NCBI GenBank assembly: GCA_965204095.1
Contig: OZ241991.1
Span: 3,658,001 to 3,722,000 of the forward strand
Length of the DNA: 64,000 bases
Origin: JAPPLB01 sp965204095
GTDB lineage: Bacteria > Acidobacteriota > Terriglobia > Bryobacterales > UBA6623
Direction of reading: 5' to 3'
Positions 16,144 to 24,726 of this stretch are shown here, one piece after another; positions within the stretch are counted from its first letter, which is position 1; each line of letters opens with the position of its first letter. Made by a program: the position numbers and the translations under genes. Below the pieces are notes generated by a model, which ran no database searches, had not been told where the DNA came from, and saw only the letters and a program-made list of their open reading frames with translations.

Positions 16144-17698
16144 GGTTGTAGCGAAAGACGAACTGGAGGCTGATGTTCTCTCCTCGGAAGTCGGTCGGTA
16201 GAGGAGGCAGCGGGTTGGAGGCGCTGATGCCGGCGACGGCGGCGCGGTCGAGAGATCCGATCCCTGATGAGTTGGCGATGACGAGCTTTGCAATCGTGCC
16301 GTTGGGCACGATGCGGAGTTGGATGGCGACGGCGCCGCGGTTCATGCCGCGGCGGGCGCTCTCGGGAATCACGGCGAACCAGTTCCGCCGCACGGTTGAA
16401 AGCACCTGCAGCAGGTAGGGGCGGAAGTCGACGCCCATCGGGTCGCTGAGCAGCTCGAGGTTGCTGCCGGCGTTGCCGGGTGAGGGTGGTAGGTAGCCGC
16501 CGAGTCCGCCCGTCCCGAACCCGTCTCCGACTGCCTGTCTGGCCCCGCGGCCACTTCTGAGATTGCCGATGGCGCCCTGCGCGATTTGACCAGGGCGGGC
16601 GTTGAAGGCGAGGCTGCCGAGCTGGGTCGGCCCGGCGCGCCCCGGAGAACCGGTACGGGCTTCTTCCAACGTGAGCTTGGGCCGCTGGTTCGATCGAGAG
16701 GGCCGCTTCGGCATCGGCAGCTCGGATGGGCGGCCGAGGCGGCGGTCGGGATGAAACTCGCCGGGGAAGGGAGTGCGGGCTGCGATGAGGGGTGGAGCGG
16801 GCTCAGGCTCGGGCTCGGGTGCGCGTTGCTCCGGCGGCGGCTCAGGCTCGGTTTCTTCGGGTTGTTCGGCCTGGGCCGGAGCGGGCTCGGATTCCTCTTC
16901 GGGTTCGGGTTGCGGGTTGGGCGGCGCCGGAACGATCTCTTCCGGGCGCTCCATCACCGGCACGGGAAGCTCGTCCTTGCCTTCGAACTCGACGCTGACT
17001 GGCCCTTCGTTGGGTTCGGGCTGCGTCAGTTCCAGCAGAAAGTCCTCCGGAGGCGAGAGGAGGGTGAAATTCGGGGCTTCGAGGTCCAAGGGCCGCTGCT
17101 CGAGAGGCAACATGGTTGGCTGCAGAAGCAGGGATGCGACCAGGAAGGCGTGGACGATGAGCGAAAGCGCCATGGGCTTTCGTTTCCCCGCCGGCGAAAG
17201 ACTCTCGTCCCAATGGACCTCGAGGACGAGTTCGGGCTCATCTTCAGGAACTGCCGTTCCGGGCAAACCGGCCTCCGTCTCGGATGCTTCGGGAGCAGCT
17301 TCGGTCTCATGGGGCGCAGCTTCCCCTTCCTCCGGCTGGCTATCCGCGGGGTCGTTCGGAAGGCCTTCAGCGGGCGCTTCATTCAGCGCCAAAGGGGTTC
17401 CGCGAGGCGGCTGGTAGTCCTCGATGAGGAGGCGCAGGTCGGGTTGATCGTCGCTTGGTAGCGCGGGCGCGCGGGAGGGAGCCGCCTCGTGAAAGTCTCT
17501 CCACCAATCGTCGCCGTGACGGGCGTAGTCCTGAATCAGCAGGCGGAGATGGCGTGCGGGCGCGCCGTTCGTTGCCCTTCTTGCAGTCTCTTGATCGGAC
17601 CGGGGTTGTGATGCAAATCGAGTCAGCCACTGCCGGGCTCGCAAGCCGTAGTCTTCGAGCAGTAGCCGTAGATCCGGTTCCGTCTCCGGTCGACTCAC
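16133..17698 (-). CDS. TonB-family energy transducer with three N-terminal LRLL-EDY repeats
   Basis: 521 aa. One membrane segment lies near residue 180 (SLIVHAFLVASLLL). Beyond it is a long Pro/Glu-rich periplasmic spacer (EPEPEPAPP type) and a C-terminal TonB domain (PYLLQVLSTVRRNWFAVIPESARRG, then VIANSSGIGSLDRAAVAGISASNPLPPLP). The cytosolic part is unusually long and holds three copies of a short motif at about residues 9, 50 and 87: DLRLLLEDY, HLRLLIQDY and DLRLLIEDY. Typical TonB has almost no cytosolic domain. It overlaps the upstream Gfo/Idh gene by 4 bases. It may energise outer-membrane transport or act as an envelope-spanning linker; the N-terminal repeats suggest a cytosolic partner. 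Confidence 0.82.
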   Translation of the reverse strand: MSRPETEPDLRLLLEDYGLRARQWLTRFASQPRSDQETARRATNGAPARHLRLLIQDYARHGDDWWRDFHEAAPSRAPALPSDDQPDLRLLIEDYQPPRGTPLALNEAPAEGLPNDPADSQPEEGEAAPHETEAAPEASETEAGLPGTAVPEDEPELVLEVHWDESLSPAGKRKPMALSLIVHAFLVASLLLQPTMLPLEQRPLDLEAPNFTLLSPPEDFLLELTQPEPNEGPVSVEFEGKDELPVPVMERPEEIVPAPPNPQPEPEEESEPAPAQAEQPEETEPEPPPEQRAPEPEPEPAPPLIAARTPFPGEFHPDRRLGRPSELPMPKRPSRSNQRPKLTLEEARTGSPGRAGPTQLGSLAFNARPGQIAQGAIGNLRSGRGARQAVGDGFGTGGLGGYLPPSPGNAGSNLELLSDPMGVDFRPYLLQVLSTVRRNWFAVIPESARRGMNRGAVAIQLRIVPNGTIAKLVIANSSGIGSLDRAAVAGISASNPLPPLPTDFRGENISLQFVFRYNLKR

Positions 17699-18672
17699 GT
17701 GTCGGGCGTCGCCATTGTGGCCGCGACAACGCGGGAATGGCGCTCCATTTCCTCTATTATTCTAAGCCCCGCTTCAAGTGCCGCCCGGCCGCCCTTGCCG
17801 CTGACCCGTGGGCGCTTGCGGGTGGCGATGCAACCGAGGAACGCTTCGGCCTGGCGCGCCAGAGGCTCGCCCTTCTCGGCTTCGAGCTTGCGGTATGTCA
17901 ACTGAAAAGCCGCATCGACGCCGGAGAGGTAACCGTCTTGGCGTGTGTAATCGATCGATACGTACTGACGGGGTTGGAAGAAGCGCAGTTTCCGAATCTT
18001 CTCGGTAGAGACGCGGCTGGCAGTGAGATTCGCTACACAACCGTTTGCAAAGATCAATCGGACACTGGCGATGTCGGCTTTCGAAGAAAGGACCGGGATG
18101 CCGGTGGCTTCGAAGCGATCGAGCGGGCTGTCGACCAGGTCGAGAACGATATCGAGGTCGTGGATCATCAGGTCGAGGACCACGTCGACATCGAGGCTGC
18201 GCGGCGAAAAGATGCTCATCCGGTGGATCTCGAAGAAGAGCGGCAGGTTGGCGACGTCTCTTATGACCTCAACGATCGGATTGAATCTCTCGAGGTGACC
18301 GATCTGGAGGATGCATCCGTTCTCTTCGGCGGCGCGGATCAACCGATCAGCGGAATCGAGATCCGGTGCGATCGGCTTTTCGACAAGCAGGTCGATTCCG
18401 GTGTTGAGGAGCTCGACGCCGACTTGGGCATGGTGCTGTGTGGGAACAGCGACGACGGCTGCCTGGACACGGCCCACGAGTTCGGCGGCGTTCCCGAGCG
18501 CCTCGCAATGGTATTCGCGGGCGATGGTTCGGGCGCGGTCGAGGTCGTGGTCGACGACGGCGACGAGATGGGCGGCGGGCAGGTTGCTTAGCACGCGGGC
18601 GTGCTGCTTTCCAAAGGCGCCGACACCTACGACGGCGACTCGGGTTGGGTCGGTGGCGGGGCTTTGCTGCAT
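17695..18672 (-). CDS. Gfo/Idh/MocA-family oxidoreductase
   Basis: 325 aa from the ATG at 18672; the longer frame would translate the family A repeat. The N-terminus has the Rossmann motif VAVVGVGAFGKQHARVL, followed by LLVEKPIAPDLDSADRLI containing the conserved EKP of this family. A C-terminal block with LDLMIHDLDIVLDLV follows. It lies just downstream of fabZ-lpxA-lpxI, a position where several bacteria carry a UDP-GlcNAc 3-dehydrogenase (GnnA-like) for 3-amino lipid A. No GnnB-type aminotransferase is in the window, so that function is only a hypothesis. It overlaps the TonB-family gene by 4 bases. Confidence 0.85.
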   Translation of the reverse strand: MQQSPATDPTRVAVVGVGAFGKQHARVLSNLPAAHLVAVVDHDLDRARTIAREYHCEALGNAAELVGRVQAAVVAVPTQHHAQVGVELLNTGIDLLVEKPIAPDLDSADRLIRAAEENGCILQIGHLERFNPIVEVIRDVANLPLFFEIHRMSIFSPRSLDVDVVLDLMIHDLDIVLDLVDSPLDRFEATGIPVLSSKADIASVRLIFANGCVANLTASRVSTEKIRKLRFFQPRQYVSIDYTRQDGYLSGVDAAFQLTYRKLEAEKGEPLARQAEAFLGCIATRKRPRVSGKGGRAALEAGLRIIEEMERHSRVVAATMATPDT

Positions 18673-18711
18673 GCTCGCGCCGTCAGCCCTTTCCAGGAGC
18701 TCAGAGGCTTG

Positions 18712-18889
18712 GCCTGCATTTCTCACCCGGCGGTGAGGCGAAGTGCGTGAGAGGGCCGCCAGGACAAGGCGCGAGCCGCTGGGCGCGCGCAGGTGTACTT
18801 GAGAGTACATCGAGCACGCCAAGCAAGCGCTACGAAGTCATGGCGGTCGTATCGCGTGCTTCACCCGTCAGGTGGTGAGAAATGCCGGC
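18712..18889 (+). repeat. Family A palindromic element, full copy 2 (inside the lpx gene run)
   Basis: 178 bp with ends GCCTGCATTTCTCACC and GGTGAGAAATGCCGGC; TA follows the right end. The centre is TGTACT-TGAG-AGTACA. It lies between lpxI and the Gfo/Idh gene, which otherwise look like one operon, and its last base is the G of the lpxI stop codon TAG on the minus strand. Confidence 0.9.
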
Positions 18890-19689
18890 TAATATCCTAG
18901 CACCGCGATGTCGGCCTGATTGGCGGACCGGAGAGCTTCTTCCATGTCGAGCAAAAGGGTCTTGCCGGCTTCGACGGCCAGGGCGGTGGCTTTGGCTTCG
19001 CGCATTTTCAGGAACGTCGTCGGACCGATGACGGGGACATCGAAACGCATGTCCTGATTGGGTTTTGCCATCTTGACGATGGTGAGCGGCCGGCCGTTGC
19101 TGAGGCCGCCGGCGCGGGTGATGACGTCATTGGTGCCCTCCATGGCCTCGACGGCGACGCAGGCGCGTTCGCAGATGGCGACGGTTTGGCCGATGTCGTA
19201 GCTGACCAGGGCGCGGGCGACTTCCCTTCCGTATTCGATGTCGGCCCATTCGTCAGCGGTAGGTGACCGCGACGTCAGGTAACCCTCTTTTGCGAGGAAA
19301 GGCTCCAGAAACCGCGTCGAATCGATCAGGTGGATGTCTTCGTCTTCCAGGAAGCCGGCGACGGCGCCGAGCAGCGAGTCGGTGTTTTTGCGCGGCAGCG
19401 AAGCGAGTAGCTTCAGCAGTTTCCAGTCGGGACGGATCGACGAGTAGATTCGTGCATGACGTACGCGGCCTGCCATGACGGCTTCGGTGATTCCTTCGTT
19501 TTGGAAGGCACGGACGAGCTTGGTCAGTTCGCCGAGGGAAACCCAGTGACAGCGATTGACTTGCTCTTCGAGTTCGGGATCGGCCTCTCCTTTGATGGCG
19601 ACGGCGATGACTTCGTGCCCTTGCTGCTGCGCCGAGGAAGCGACCAGCATCGGAAACCGGCCTCTTCCTGCGATCAGACCGAGCTTCAT
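18889..19689 (-). CDS. lpxI: UDP-2,3-diacylglucosamine diphosphatase LpxI
   Basis: 266 aa from the ATG at 19689, which overlaps the lpxA stop by 4 bases; an in-frame extension into lpxA is a shadow. Blocks typical of LpxI are KLGLIAGRGRFPMLVA, VMAGRVRHARIY, the DSLLGAVAGFLEDEDI and ADIEYG stretches, and AICERACVAVEAMEGTNDVI and KMAKPNQDMRFDVPVIGP, where the Asp residues coordinate metal in the known enzyme. It hydrolyses UDP-2,3-diacylglucosamine to lipid X. LpxI replaces LpxH in many bacteria. The stop codon TAG uses the edge base of a family A repeat. Confidence 0.94.
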   Translation of the reverse strand: MKLGLIAGRGRFPMLVASSAQQQGHEVIAVAIKGEADPELEEQVNRCHWVSLGELTKLVRAFQNEGITEAVMAGRVRHARIYSSIRPDWKLLKLLASLPRKNTDSLLGAVAGFLEDEDIHLIDSTRFLEPFLAKEGYLTSRSPTADEWADIEYGREVARALVSYDIGQTVAICERACVAVEAMEGTNDVITRAGGLSNGRPLTIVKMAKPNQDMRFDVPVIGPTTFLKMREAKATALAVEAGKTLLLDMEEALRSANQADIAVLGY

Positions 19690-20462
19690 TTGATGACGCC
19701 CCGCTTGGACGAAGTGATGAAATCGAGTAATTGTTGGAGCGTCTCGTCCATCTCTTCTTCGCCACGGATCTTCTCGAGAGCCTGATCGGTGTTCAGATTT
19801 GACTTGGTTAGTCGCCGGAAGGCCTTGTGAAGCCGCTGAATGGACTCCTTGGAAAAGCTGCGGCGTTCCAGACCGACCTTGTTGACCCCGAAGACTCGCG
19901 CGCTGCGGTCGGAGACGACCAGAGAGAACGGCATGACGTCTTGCGTGATGACACTGTAGCCACCGATATAGCAATGCGCGCCGACGCGGCAGAACTGATG
20001 GACGCCGCTGTGGGCGCCGACGACGGCCCAGTCTTCGACGGTGACGTGCCCGCCGAGCGTGGCGCTGTGGGCGAGGATGGCGTGGGAGCCGACATGGCAA
20101 TCGTGGGCGACGTGCGCGTAGGCCTGAAGCAGGTTGTCGTCGCCGAGCGAGGTGAGCCTGCCGCCGCCCTCTGTTCCGCGGTGGATGGTGACGAATTCCC
20201 GGACGAGATTGCGGTGACCGATGTGTGTTTCGGTTCTCTCGCCGTGATACTTGAGGTCTTGTGGAGCGATGCCGACGGTGGAATAGGGCGAGAAGGTGTT
20301 GTCCTCGCCGATGGTGATGGGGCCTTCGACGTAGACGTGGGCAAGGAGCCTGCTGCGGGCTCCGATTTCGACGTCAGGGCCGATGACGCAGAATGGGCCG
20401 ATGTCCGCCGTTTCGTGAACGCGCGAGGCCGGATCGACGACTGCCGTTGGGTGTACCGCCAT
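19686..20462 (-). CDS. lpxA: UDP-N-acetylglucosamine acyltransferase LpxA
   Basis: 258 aa, the standard length. The N-terminal two-thirds is a left-handed beta helix of hexapeptide repeats (HPTAVVDPASRVHETADIGPFCVIG and onward). AYAHVAHDCHVG contains the catalytic His of LpxA. A helical C-terminal tail (KSNLNTDQALEKI) completes the trimer fold. It adds a 3-hydroxyacyl chain to UDP-GlcNAc (or its 3-amino form), the first step of lipid A synthesis. It sits 11 bases after fabZ and overlaps lpxI; neither lpxC nor lpxD is in the window. Confidence 0.96.
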   Translation of the reverse strand: MAVHPTAVVDPASRVHETADIGPFCVIGPDVEIGARSRLLAHVYVEGPITIGEDNTFSPYSTVGIAPQDLKYHGERTETHIGHRNLVREFVTIHRGTEGGGRLTSLGDDNLLQAYAHVAHDCHVGSHAILAHSATLGGHVTVEDWAVVGAHSGVHQFCRVGAHCYIGGYSVITQDVMPFSLVVSDRSARVFGVNKVGLERRSFSKESIQRLHKAFRRLTKSNLNTDQALEKIRGEEEMDETLQQLLDFITSSKRGVIK

Positions 20463-20473
20463 GGCGGGCTCCG

Positions 20474-20974
20474 CTAAGACACTTGGTCTTCTTTATTGGA
20501 GGCGGAACCTGCGTCGGTCGATCGTGCGGTGGTGGTCTTGTCCGCAACGTGACACATCAGCACGGCGTCCGCCACCGGTTTGTCGTCGACCAGGGCGCGG
20601 GCACTTACCTTCCAGACGTTACCCTTGCGCTTGAGGACTCCGAGTTCGATCCGGAGTTGGTCACCGGGGAGAACGGGTTTTCGGAAGCGGGCTTTCTCGA
20701 TGGCCGAGAAGAGAACGACCTTGTCCGCGAAGTTCTCGCCGCGCTTCGGCCCGCAGGTCAGCAGCAGAACAGCCCCGACCTGCGCCATGGATTCGATGAT
20801 GAGGACGCCCGGCATGACCGGCAGTTCGGGAAAATGGCCCTGGAAGAACGGCTCGTTGGCGGTGACGTTCTTGATACCGACAATCCGGTCATCCCCCATT
20901 TCTTCGATGCGGTCGACAAGCAGGAACGGATATCGGTGGGGCAGCACCGAAAGGATGTGATTGATGTCGTGCAT
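20474..20974 (-). CDS. fabZ: 3-hydroxyacyl-ACP dehydratase FabZ
   Basis: 166 aa. A hot-dog-fold protein beginning HDINHILSVLPHRYPFLLVDRI, with the active site FFQGHFPELPVMPGVLIIE holding the catalytic His (H47) and Glu (E61). It dehydrates beta-hydroxyacyl-ACP in fatty acid elongation and competes with LpxA for the same precursors, which explains the common fabZ-lpxA pairing. The C-terminal 20 residues (TTTARSTDAGSASNKEDQ) form an extra disordered tail. This is the first gene of the leftward lpx run. Confidence 0.96.
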   Translation of the reverse strand: MHDINHILSVLPHRYPFLLVDRIEEMGDDRIVGIKNVTANEPFFQGHFPELPVMPGVLIIESMAQVGAVLLLTCGPKRGENFADKVVLFSAIEKARFRKPVLPGDQLRIELGVLKRKGNVWKVSARALVDDKPVADAVLMCHVADKTTTARSTDAGSASNKEDQVS

Positions 20975-21091
20975 GGGAGCGAACCTGCGGGCCGCAGGCG
21001 GCGGTCGTTTCGTGTTCGCCGGGCGGGGGGTGGGAAGAGAGCAGGCTCATTGTACCAGAGGCTCAGCGCGATACCATGGAACGATCAGCTT

Positions 21092-22231
21092 ATGGATCCC
21101 CTGCTTGCATACACCACCGGAAAGGTTCCCGAGATCACGGATTGGATCGAGCAACTCGTCAAGATTGAGTCTCCTTCGAGCGACCCGGCGGCGGTGAATC
21201 GGGCCGTCGAGTTCGTGGCTGACCGTCTTGCGGGCGAGGCGGAAGTGGTGCGCCATCGCGAGAATGGCTTCGGCGATCATTTGCGGTTGGAGTTCCCGTT
21301 GCCGGGCCGGCGCAAGCAGGCGCAAGTGCTGGGAATCGGGCACCTGGATACGGTGTATCCGGTCGGGACGCTCGCGAGTATGCCGTTCAAGAGGGCGCAG
21401 GGGCGGTTGTGGGGGCCGGGCGTGTTCGACATGAAGTCGGGCGTGACATACTTCGTCTTCGCTGCCCGCGCTTTGCGTGATTTGGACATCCCGGTGCGAC
21501 GCCGCTTCGTGGTGCAACTGAACTCGGATGAGGAGATCGGCAGCCCCAGTTCTCGTCGCTACACGGAGCGGGAGGCGAAGAAGAGCGTGGCGGCGCTGAT
21601 TGCCGAACCGAGCGCGGGTCCCGAGGGGAATGTGAAAACCGCGCGAAAAGGCGGAGGCGGATTTCGGATTGGCGTGCGAGGGATCGCGGCCCACGCGGGT
21701 CTCGATTTCGCGGCCGGTGCAAGCGCGATTGTGGAGTTGGCGCGACAGATCGAGAGAGTCGCCGAGTGGACGGATCTCGCAAAGGGAATCACGATCAACC
21801 CCGGATTGATCAGGGGAGGAACGGCGACCAACACGGTTGCTGAAGAGGCTTGGGCCGAGATTGACGTGCGTGTTCCGAGGAAGTCGGATGCGCGGCGGCT
21901 GGAGCGAAAGTTCGCCTCTCTGAAGTCGTTCGATCGGCGGACGCAAGTGAGCGTCGAGGGCAATCTGCGGCGGCCGCCGATGGAGCGGAATCGGGCCATT
22001 CTCGGAATCTACCGGCTGGCGCGGAAGCTGTCGCGCGAGTTGGGTTTGGAGTTGGGTGAGGCGCAAGTGGGCGGCGGGTCAGACGGGAACTTTACGGCGG
22101 CATTGGGCTTGCCGACCTTGGATGGGATCGGCGCGGTTGGCGAGCGGCCGCATTCGCCCGGCGAGTGCATCTACGTCGACCGCATTGCAGATCGTGTGGC
22201 TTTGATCGCCAAGGTGATCGCGGCGTTATAG
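21092..22231 (+). CDS. M20-family metallopeptidase (CPG2-like)
   Basis: 379 aa from the ATG at 21092; the open frame extends far upstream only as a shadow of fabZ. Zinc-ligand motifs of M20 are visible: GIGHLDTVYP (His and adjacent Asp), GPGVFDMKSG (bridging Asp), LNSDEEIGS (catalytic and ligand Glu), IAEPSA, and near the end HSPGE. The inserted dimerisation domain (GVRGIAAHAGLDFAAGASAI) is present. The closest known type is glutamate carboxypeptidase CPG2. It has no signal peptide, so it is probably cytosolic. Its end overlaps the convergent epimerase gene by 6 bases. Confidence 0.9.
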   Translation: MDPLLAYTTGKVPEITDWIEQLVKIESPSSDPAAVNRAVEFVADRLAGEAEVVRHRENGFGDHLRLEFPLPGRRKQAQVLGIGHLDTVYPVGTLASMPFKRAQGRLWGPGVFDMKSGVTYFVFAARALRDLDIPVRRRFVVQLNSDEEIGSPSSRRYTEREAKKSVAALIAEPSAGPEGNVKTARKGGGGFRIGVRGIAAHAGLDFAAGASAIVELARQIERVAEWTDLAKGITINPGLIRGGTATNTVAEEAWAEIDVRVPRKSDARRLERKFASLKSFDRRTQVSVEGNLRRPPMERNRAILGIYRLARKLSRELGLELGEAQVGGGSDGNFTAALGLPTLDGIGAVGERPHSPGECIYVDRIADRVALIAKVIAAL

Positions 22232-23092
22232 CTGTCGAGTTTGAGACGGCTGCTGTCGCTCGGCGGCAATCGAGGCGGGAATGCCGACTTGGTACGACGG
22301 GTAGTACAGTTCGATCCCCAATTTCTCGCGGATGGCGCTGCCGTCGACACGGCGGTCGGCGCGGCGGGTTTCGTCGACTTCGTCGGAGGAGACGGATTCC
22401 GGCATCGGCAGATTCATGTGGCGGGCGCAGAAAGCAGCGATGACCCGCGACGTGCAGGGTTCCTCGTCGGCAACGGGGTAAGCGCCGGTGATGTCGGAGG
22501 AGAGCGCCTCGATCGCGTGCCGGGCGGCATCGTCGCGATGGATGCGCGAGACGAAGTTGTCTCCGCGTCCGACGAGCTTGTAGCGGCCCTCCGAGAGGGC
22601 TCGATGGACACCGCGGCCGGGTCCGTAGATGGCGGCCGGCCTCAGAATCAGCGACGGCCAAGGTCCTTGCGCAACGGCTTTTTCGGCCTCGACACGGAGA
22701 TGCTGGCGGCGGGTTTCCGGCGCGGCAGCGGTTTGTTCGTCAACCTCGCGGGTGGATCCGTAGACGCCGGTTGTCGAAAAGTAGACGACGCGGGAGGGAA
22801 CGTCGCCGAGCATCTCGACGATCCGCGGCGTCGGGTCGAACAGGTCGCCGAAGGCCTTGAGCGTTGGGACGGAAAGCAGAACGCGGACCTTGGGCGGCGC
22901 CAGCTTGATCCATGTATTGTCGGTGTGGGTTTCGGTCAGGTCGAGGCGTAGAACCGTTGCCCCGAGGGTCTCGATTTCGCGAAGACCTGCGGGTTTGCGG
23001 GTGGTTGCGTAGACTTTGGTTCCCTCTTTGAGCAGGCGGCGCGCTACTTCGGAGCCCGTGTAGCCGCAGCCGAAAATGAGGACTGGCTTCAT
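22226..23092 (-). CDS. NAD-dependent epimerase/SDR-family protein
   Basis: 288 aa from the ATG at 23092 (an 18-residue extension is basic and unlikely). The nucleotide-binding motif is FGCGYTGSEVARRL. VVYFSTTGVYGSTREVDE contains an SDR-like Thr-Thr-x-x-Tyr active site but with YGS in place of YxxxK. LILRPAAIYGPGRG follows, and then IHRDDAARHAIEAL. The family includes YeeZ-like and nucleoside-diphosphate-sugar epimerases acting on unknown substrates. Membership is clear, the reaction is not. Confidence 0.8.
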   Translation of the reverse strand: MKPVLIFGCGYTGSEVARRLLKEGTKVYATTRKPAGLREIETLGATVLRLDLTETHTDNTWIKLAPPKVRVLLSVPTLKAFGDLFDPTPRIVEMLGDVPSRVVYFSTTGVYGSTREVDEQTAAAPETRRQHLRVEAEKAVAQGPWPSLILRPAAIYGPGRGVHRALSEGRYKLVGRGDNFVSRIHRDDAARHAIEALSSDITGAYPVADEEPCTSRVIAAFCARHMNLPMPESVSSDEVDETRRADRRVDGSAIREKLGIELYYPSYQVGIPASIAAERQQPSQTRQL

Positions 23093-23169
23093 GACGGTTG
23101 CGCCACGGCAAGTGAAACCGCGGCGCGATGATAATCTTGTCTGCAAGCTAAGGATACCGGGAGGATGGC

Positions 23170-24726
23170 GTGACAGCGGTGGAATGGTTTGTCCGGGATT
23201 TGCAGAAGCGGGGCGTCGAGTGGGTGGCGACGCTGTGCGGACACGGGCTCGACCCTTTCGATCAGGCCTGCCGGAAACACGGACTTCGGCTCGTGGATGT
23301 GCGCAACGAGCAGTCGGCGGGATACATGGCCGAAGCTCACGGACGGTTGACGAAGCGGCCCGGTGTCGTCGCTGTGTCGAGCGCGGTGGCTCATGCCAAC
23401 GCTATGACGGGTGTCGTCGATGCTTTTCTCGATGGCGCGCCGATGCTCCTGTTGACGGGTGCGGCGGCTTTGCGGACATCGGGATTGGGACACTTCCAGG
23501 ACATCGATCAGGTGGCGCTCGCGCGGTCCGCGACACGGTATGCGCGCTTGATGGATCGTCCGGACCGTACGCTTCAAATTCTCGACGAAGCCTGGCGTGC
23601 CGCGTCGGGCGCAAAACCGGGCCCGGTGCATCTCACGTTTCCGATGGACATGCAGCGGACGGAGGTTTCCGAGCGGCGCATGCTTCCCGCAACGCGAGAG
23701 CCGGCAGCCGAAGCAGCGTCGGGCGGGGAATGGGAGCGTGCCGTGGCCGCGCTCGACGGGGCCAAGAAGCCGTTGATTGTGGCGGGATCGGGACTGTACT
23801 ACGGTGGCGAGGCCGAGGCCGTTTGCGCCTTAGCCAGGGAGTTTTCGGTTCCACTGGCGGTTTCGATTTGGGACCGCGGTGTGGTTGACGAACCGTTGGA
23901 GGCTTTCGTCGGTGTGGTGGGCGCGGCGACGGGCGGTCCGGCGATTCTTCCTGGGGCGGATTGCATCTTGATGGCGGGTGCGGAGCCGGACTACCGGGTC
24001 GGCTATCTGCACACGGGTGCGATTCGGGGCGATGCGGAGGTTGTGCGAATCGACCGCGGCTGGAGGGAGTTTGCCGAGGCCTACCGTAAAAACGGCGGGA
24101 AGCGGCACTTGGGCTGGCTCAGTGAGTCCCGACGGCGCCGCGCTGTCTACCAGGGGCGCGTAAAGAGGAAAGGCGAGAAGCAAGCAGAGGGCGCGTTGCA
24201 TGCGCTGCATGTCGTCAAGGCTGTGAAAAAGACTCTGCCTGACGACGGACTGCTGCTGCTCGACGGAGGCAGCATCGGGCAGTGGTTCCATCAGTTGCTG
24301 CCGGACCGCTATCCGGGCCATTGGCTGACGTGCGGGCGCAGCGGCGTCGTCGGTTGGGGGCTCGGCGGAGCCATGGGGGCTCGGGCTACTTATCCGGACC
24401 GGCCGCTGGTGCTGGTCTCGGGCGATGGAGCATTTACGTTTACGGTTGCGGAACTGGAGTGCGCCGCGCGTCAGGGATTGGGGTTTGTGGCGATCGTTGC
24501 GGACGATGAAGCTTGGGGGATCACCGAGCAGGGCCACCTGCAGCAGTTCGGCGAGGCGATTACGAGTAAGCTGGGACCGATTGATTTTGCTGGGTTGGCG
24601 GAATCCTTGGGAGCGCGTGGGCTGCGGGCGAAGAGCGGTGCGGAGTTGGAGCAGGCGTTGCGGGATGGTCTGGCGGACTCGGGCGTTACGGTGATTCATG
24701 CCCGGATTACGGGTGGAAATCCGTAA
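23170..24726 (+). CDS. Thiamine-diphosphate-dependent enzyme, acetolactate-synthase-like
   Basis: 518 aa, GTG start. The three-domain layout is N-terminal Pyr (DVRNEQSAGYMAEAHGR, with the Glu that activates ThDP), a central Rossmann-like domain (KPLIVAGSGLYYGGEAEAV), and C-terminal PP (LVLVSGDGAFTFTVAELECA). The cofactor motif normally reads GDG...NN; here the second part is VADDEAWG, so the two Asn are Asp. The enzyme may make or cleave a C-C bond beside a keto group, as in acetolactate synthase or oxalyl-CoA decarboxylase, but no small regulatory subunit gene is nearby. The end overlaps the convergent deaminase gene by 20 bases. Confidence 0.85.
   Translation: MTAVEWFVRDLQKRGVEWVATLCGHGLDPFDQACRKHGLRLVDVRNEQSAGYMAEAHGRLTKRPGVVAVSSAVAHANAMTGVVDAFLDGAPMLLLTGAAALRTSGLGHFQDIDQVALARSATRYARLMDRPDRTLQILDEAWRAASGAKPGPVHLTFPMDMQRTEVSERRMLPATREPAAEAASGGEWERAVAALDGAKKPLIVAGSGLYYGGEAEAVCALAREFSVPLAVSIWDRGVVDEPLEAFVGVVGAATGGPAILPGADCILMAGAEPDYRVGYLHTGAIRGDAEVVRIDRGWREFAEAYRKNGGKRHLGWLSESRRRRAVYQGRVKRKGEKQAEGALHALHVVKAVKKTLPDDGLLLLDGGSIGQWFHQLLPDRYPGHWLTCGRSGVVGWGLGGAMGARATYPDRPLVLVSGDGAFTFTVAELECAARQGLGFVAIVADDEAWGITEQGHLQQFGEAITSKLGPIDFAGLAESLGARGLRAKSGAELEQALRDGLADSGVTVIHARITGGNP

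Noticed and set aside
20393..21091. A 233-residue N-terminal extension of the M20 peptidase
   Set aside because: It lies opposite fabZ and the start of lpxA and has no domain; the family begins at the Met at 21092.
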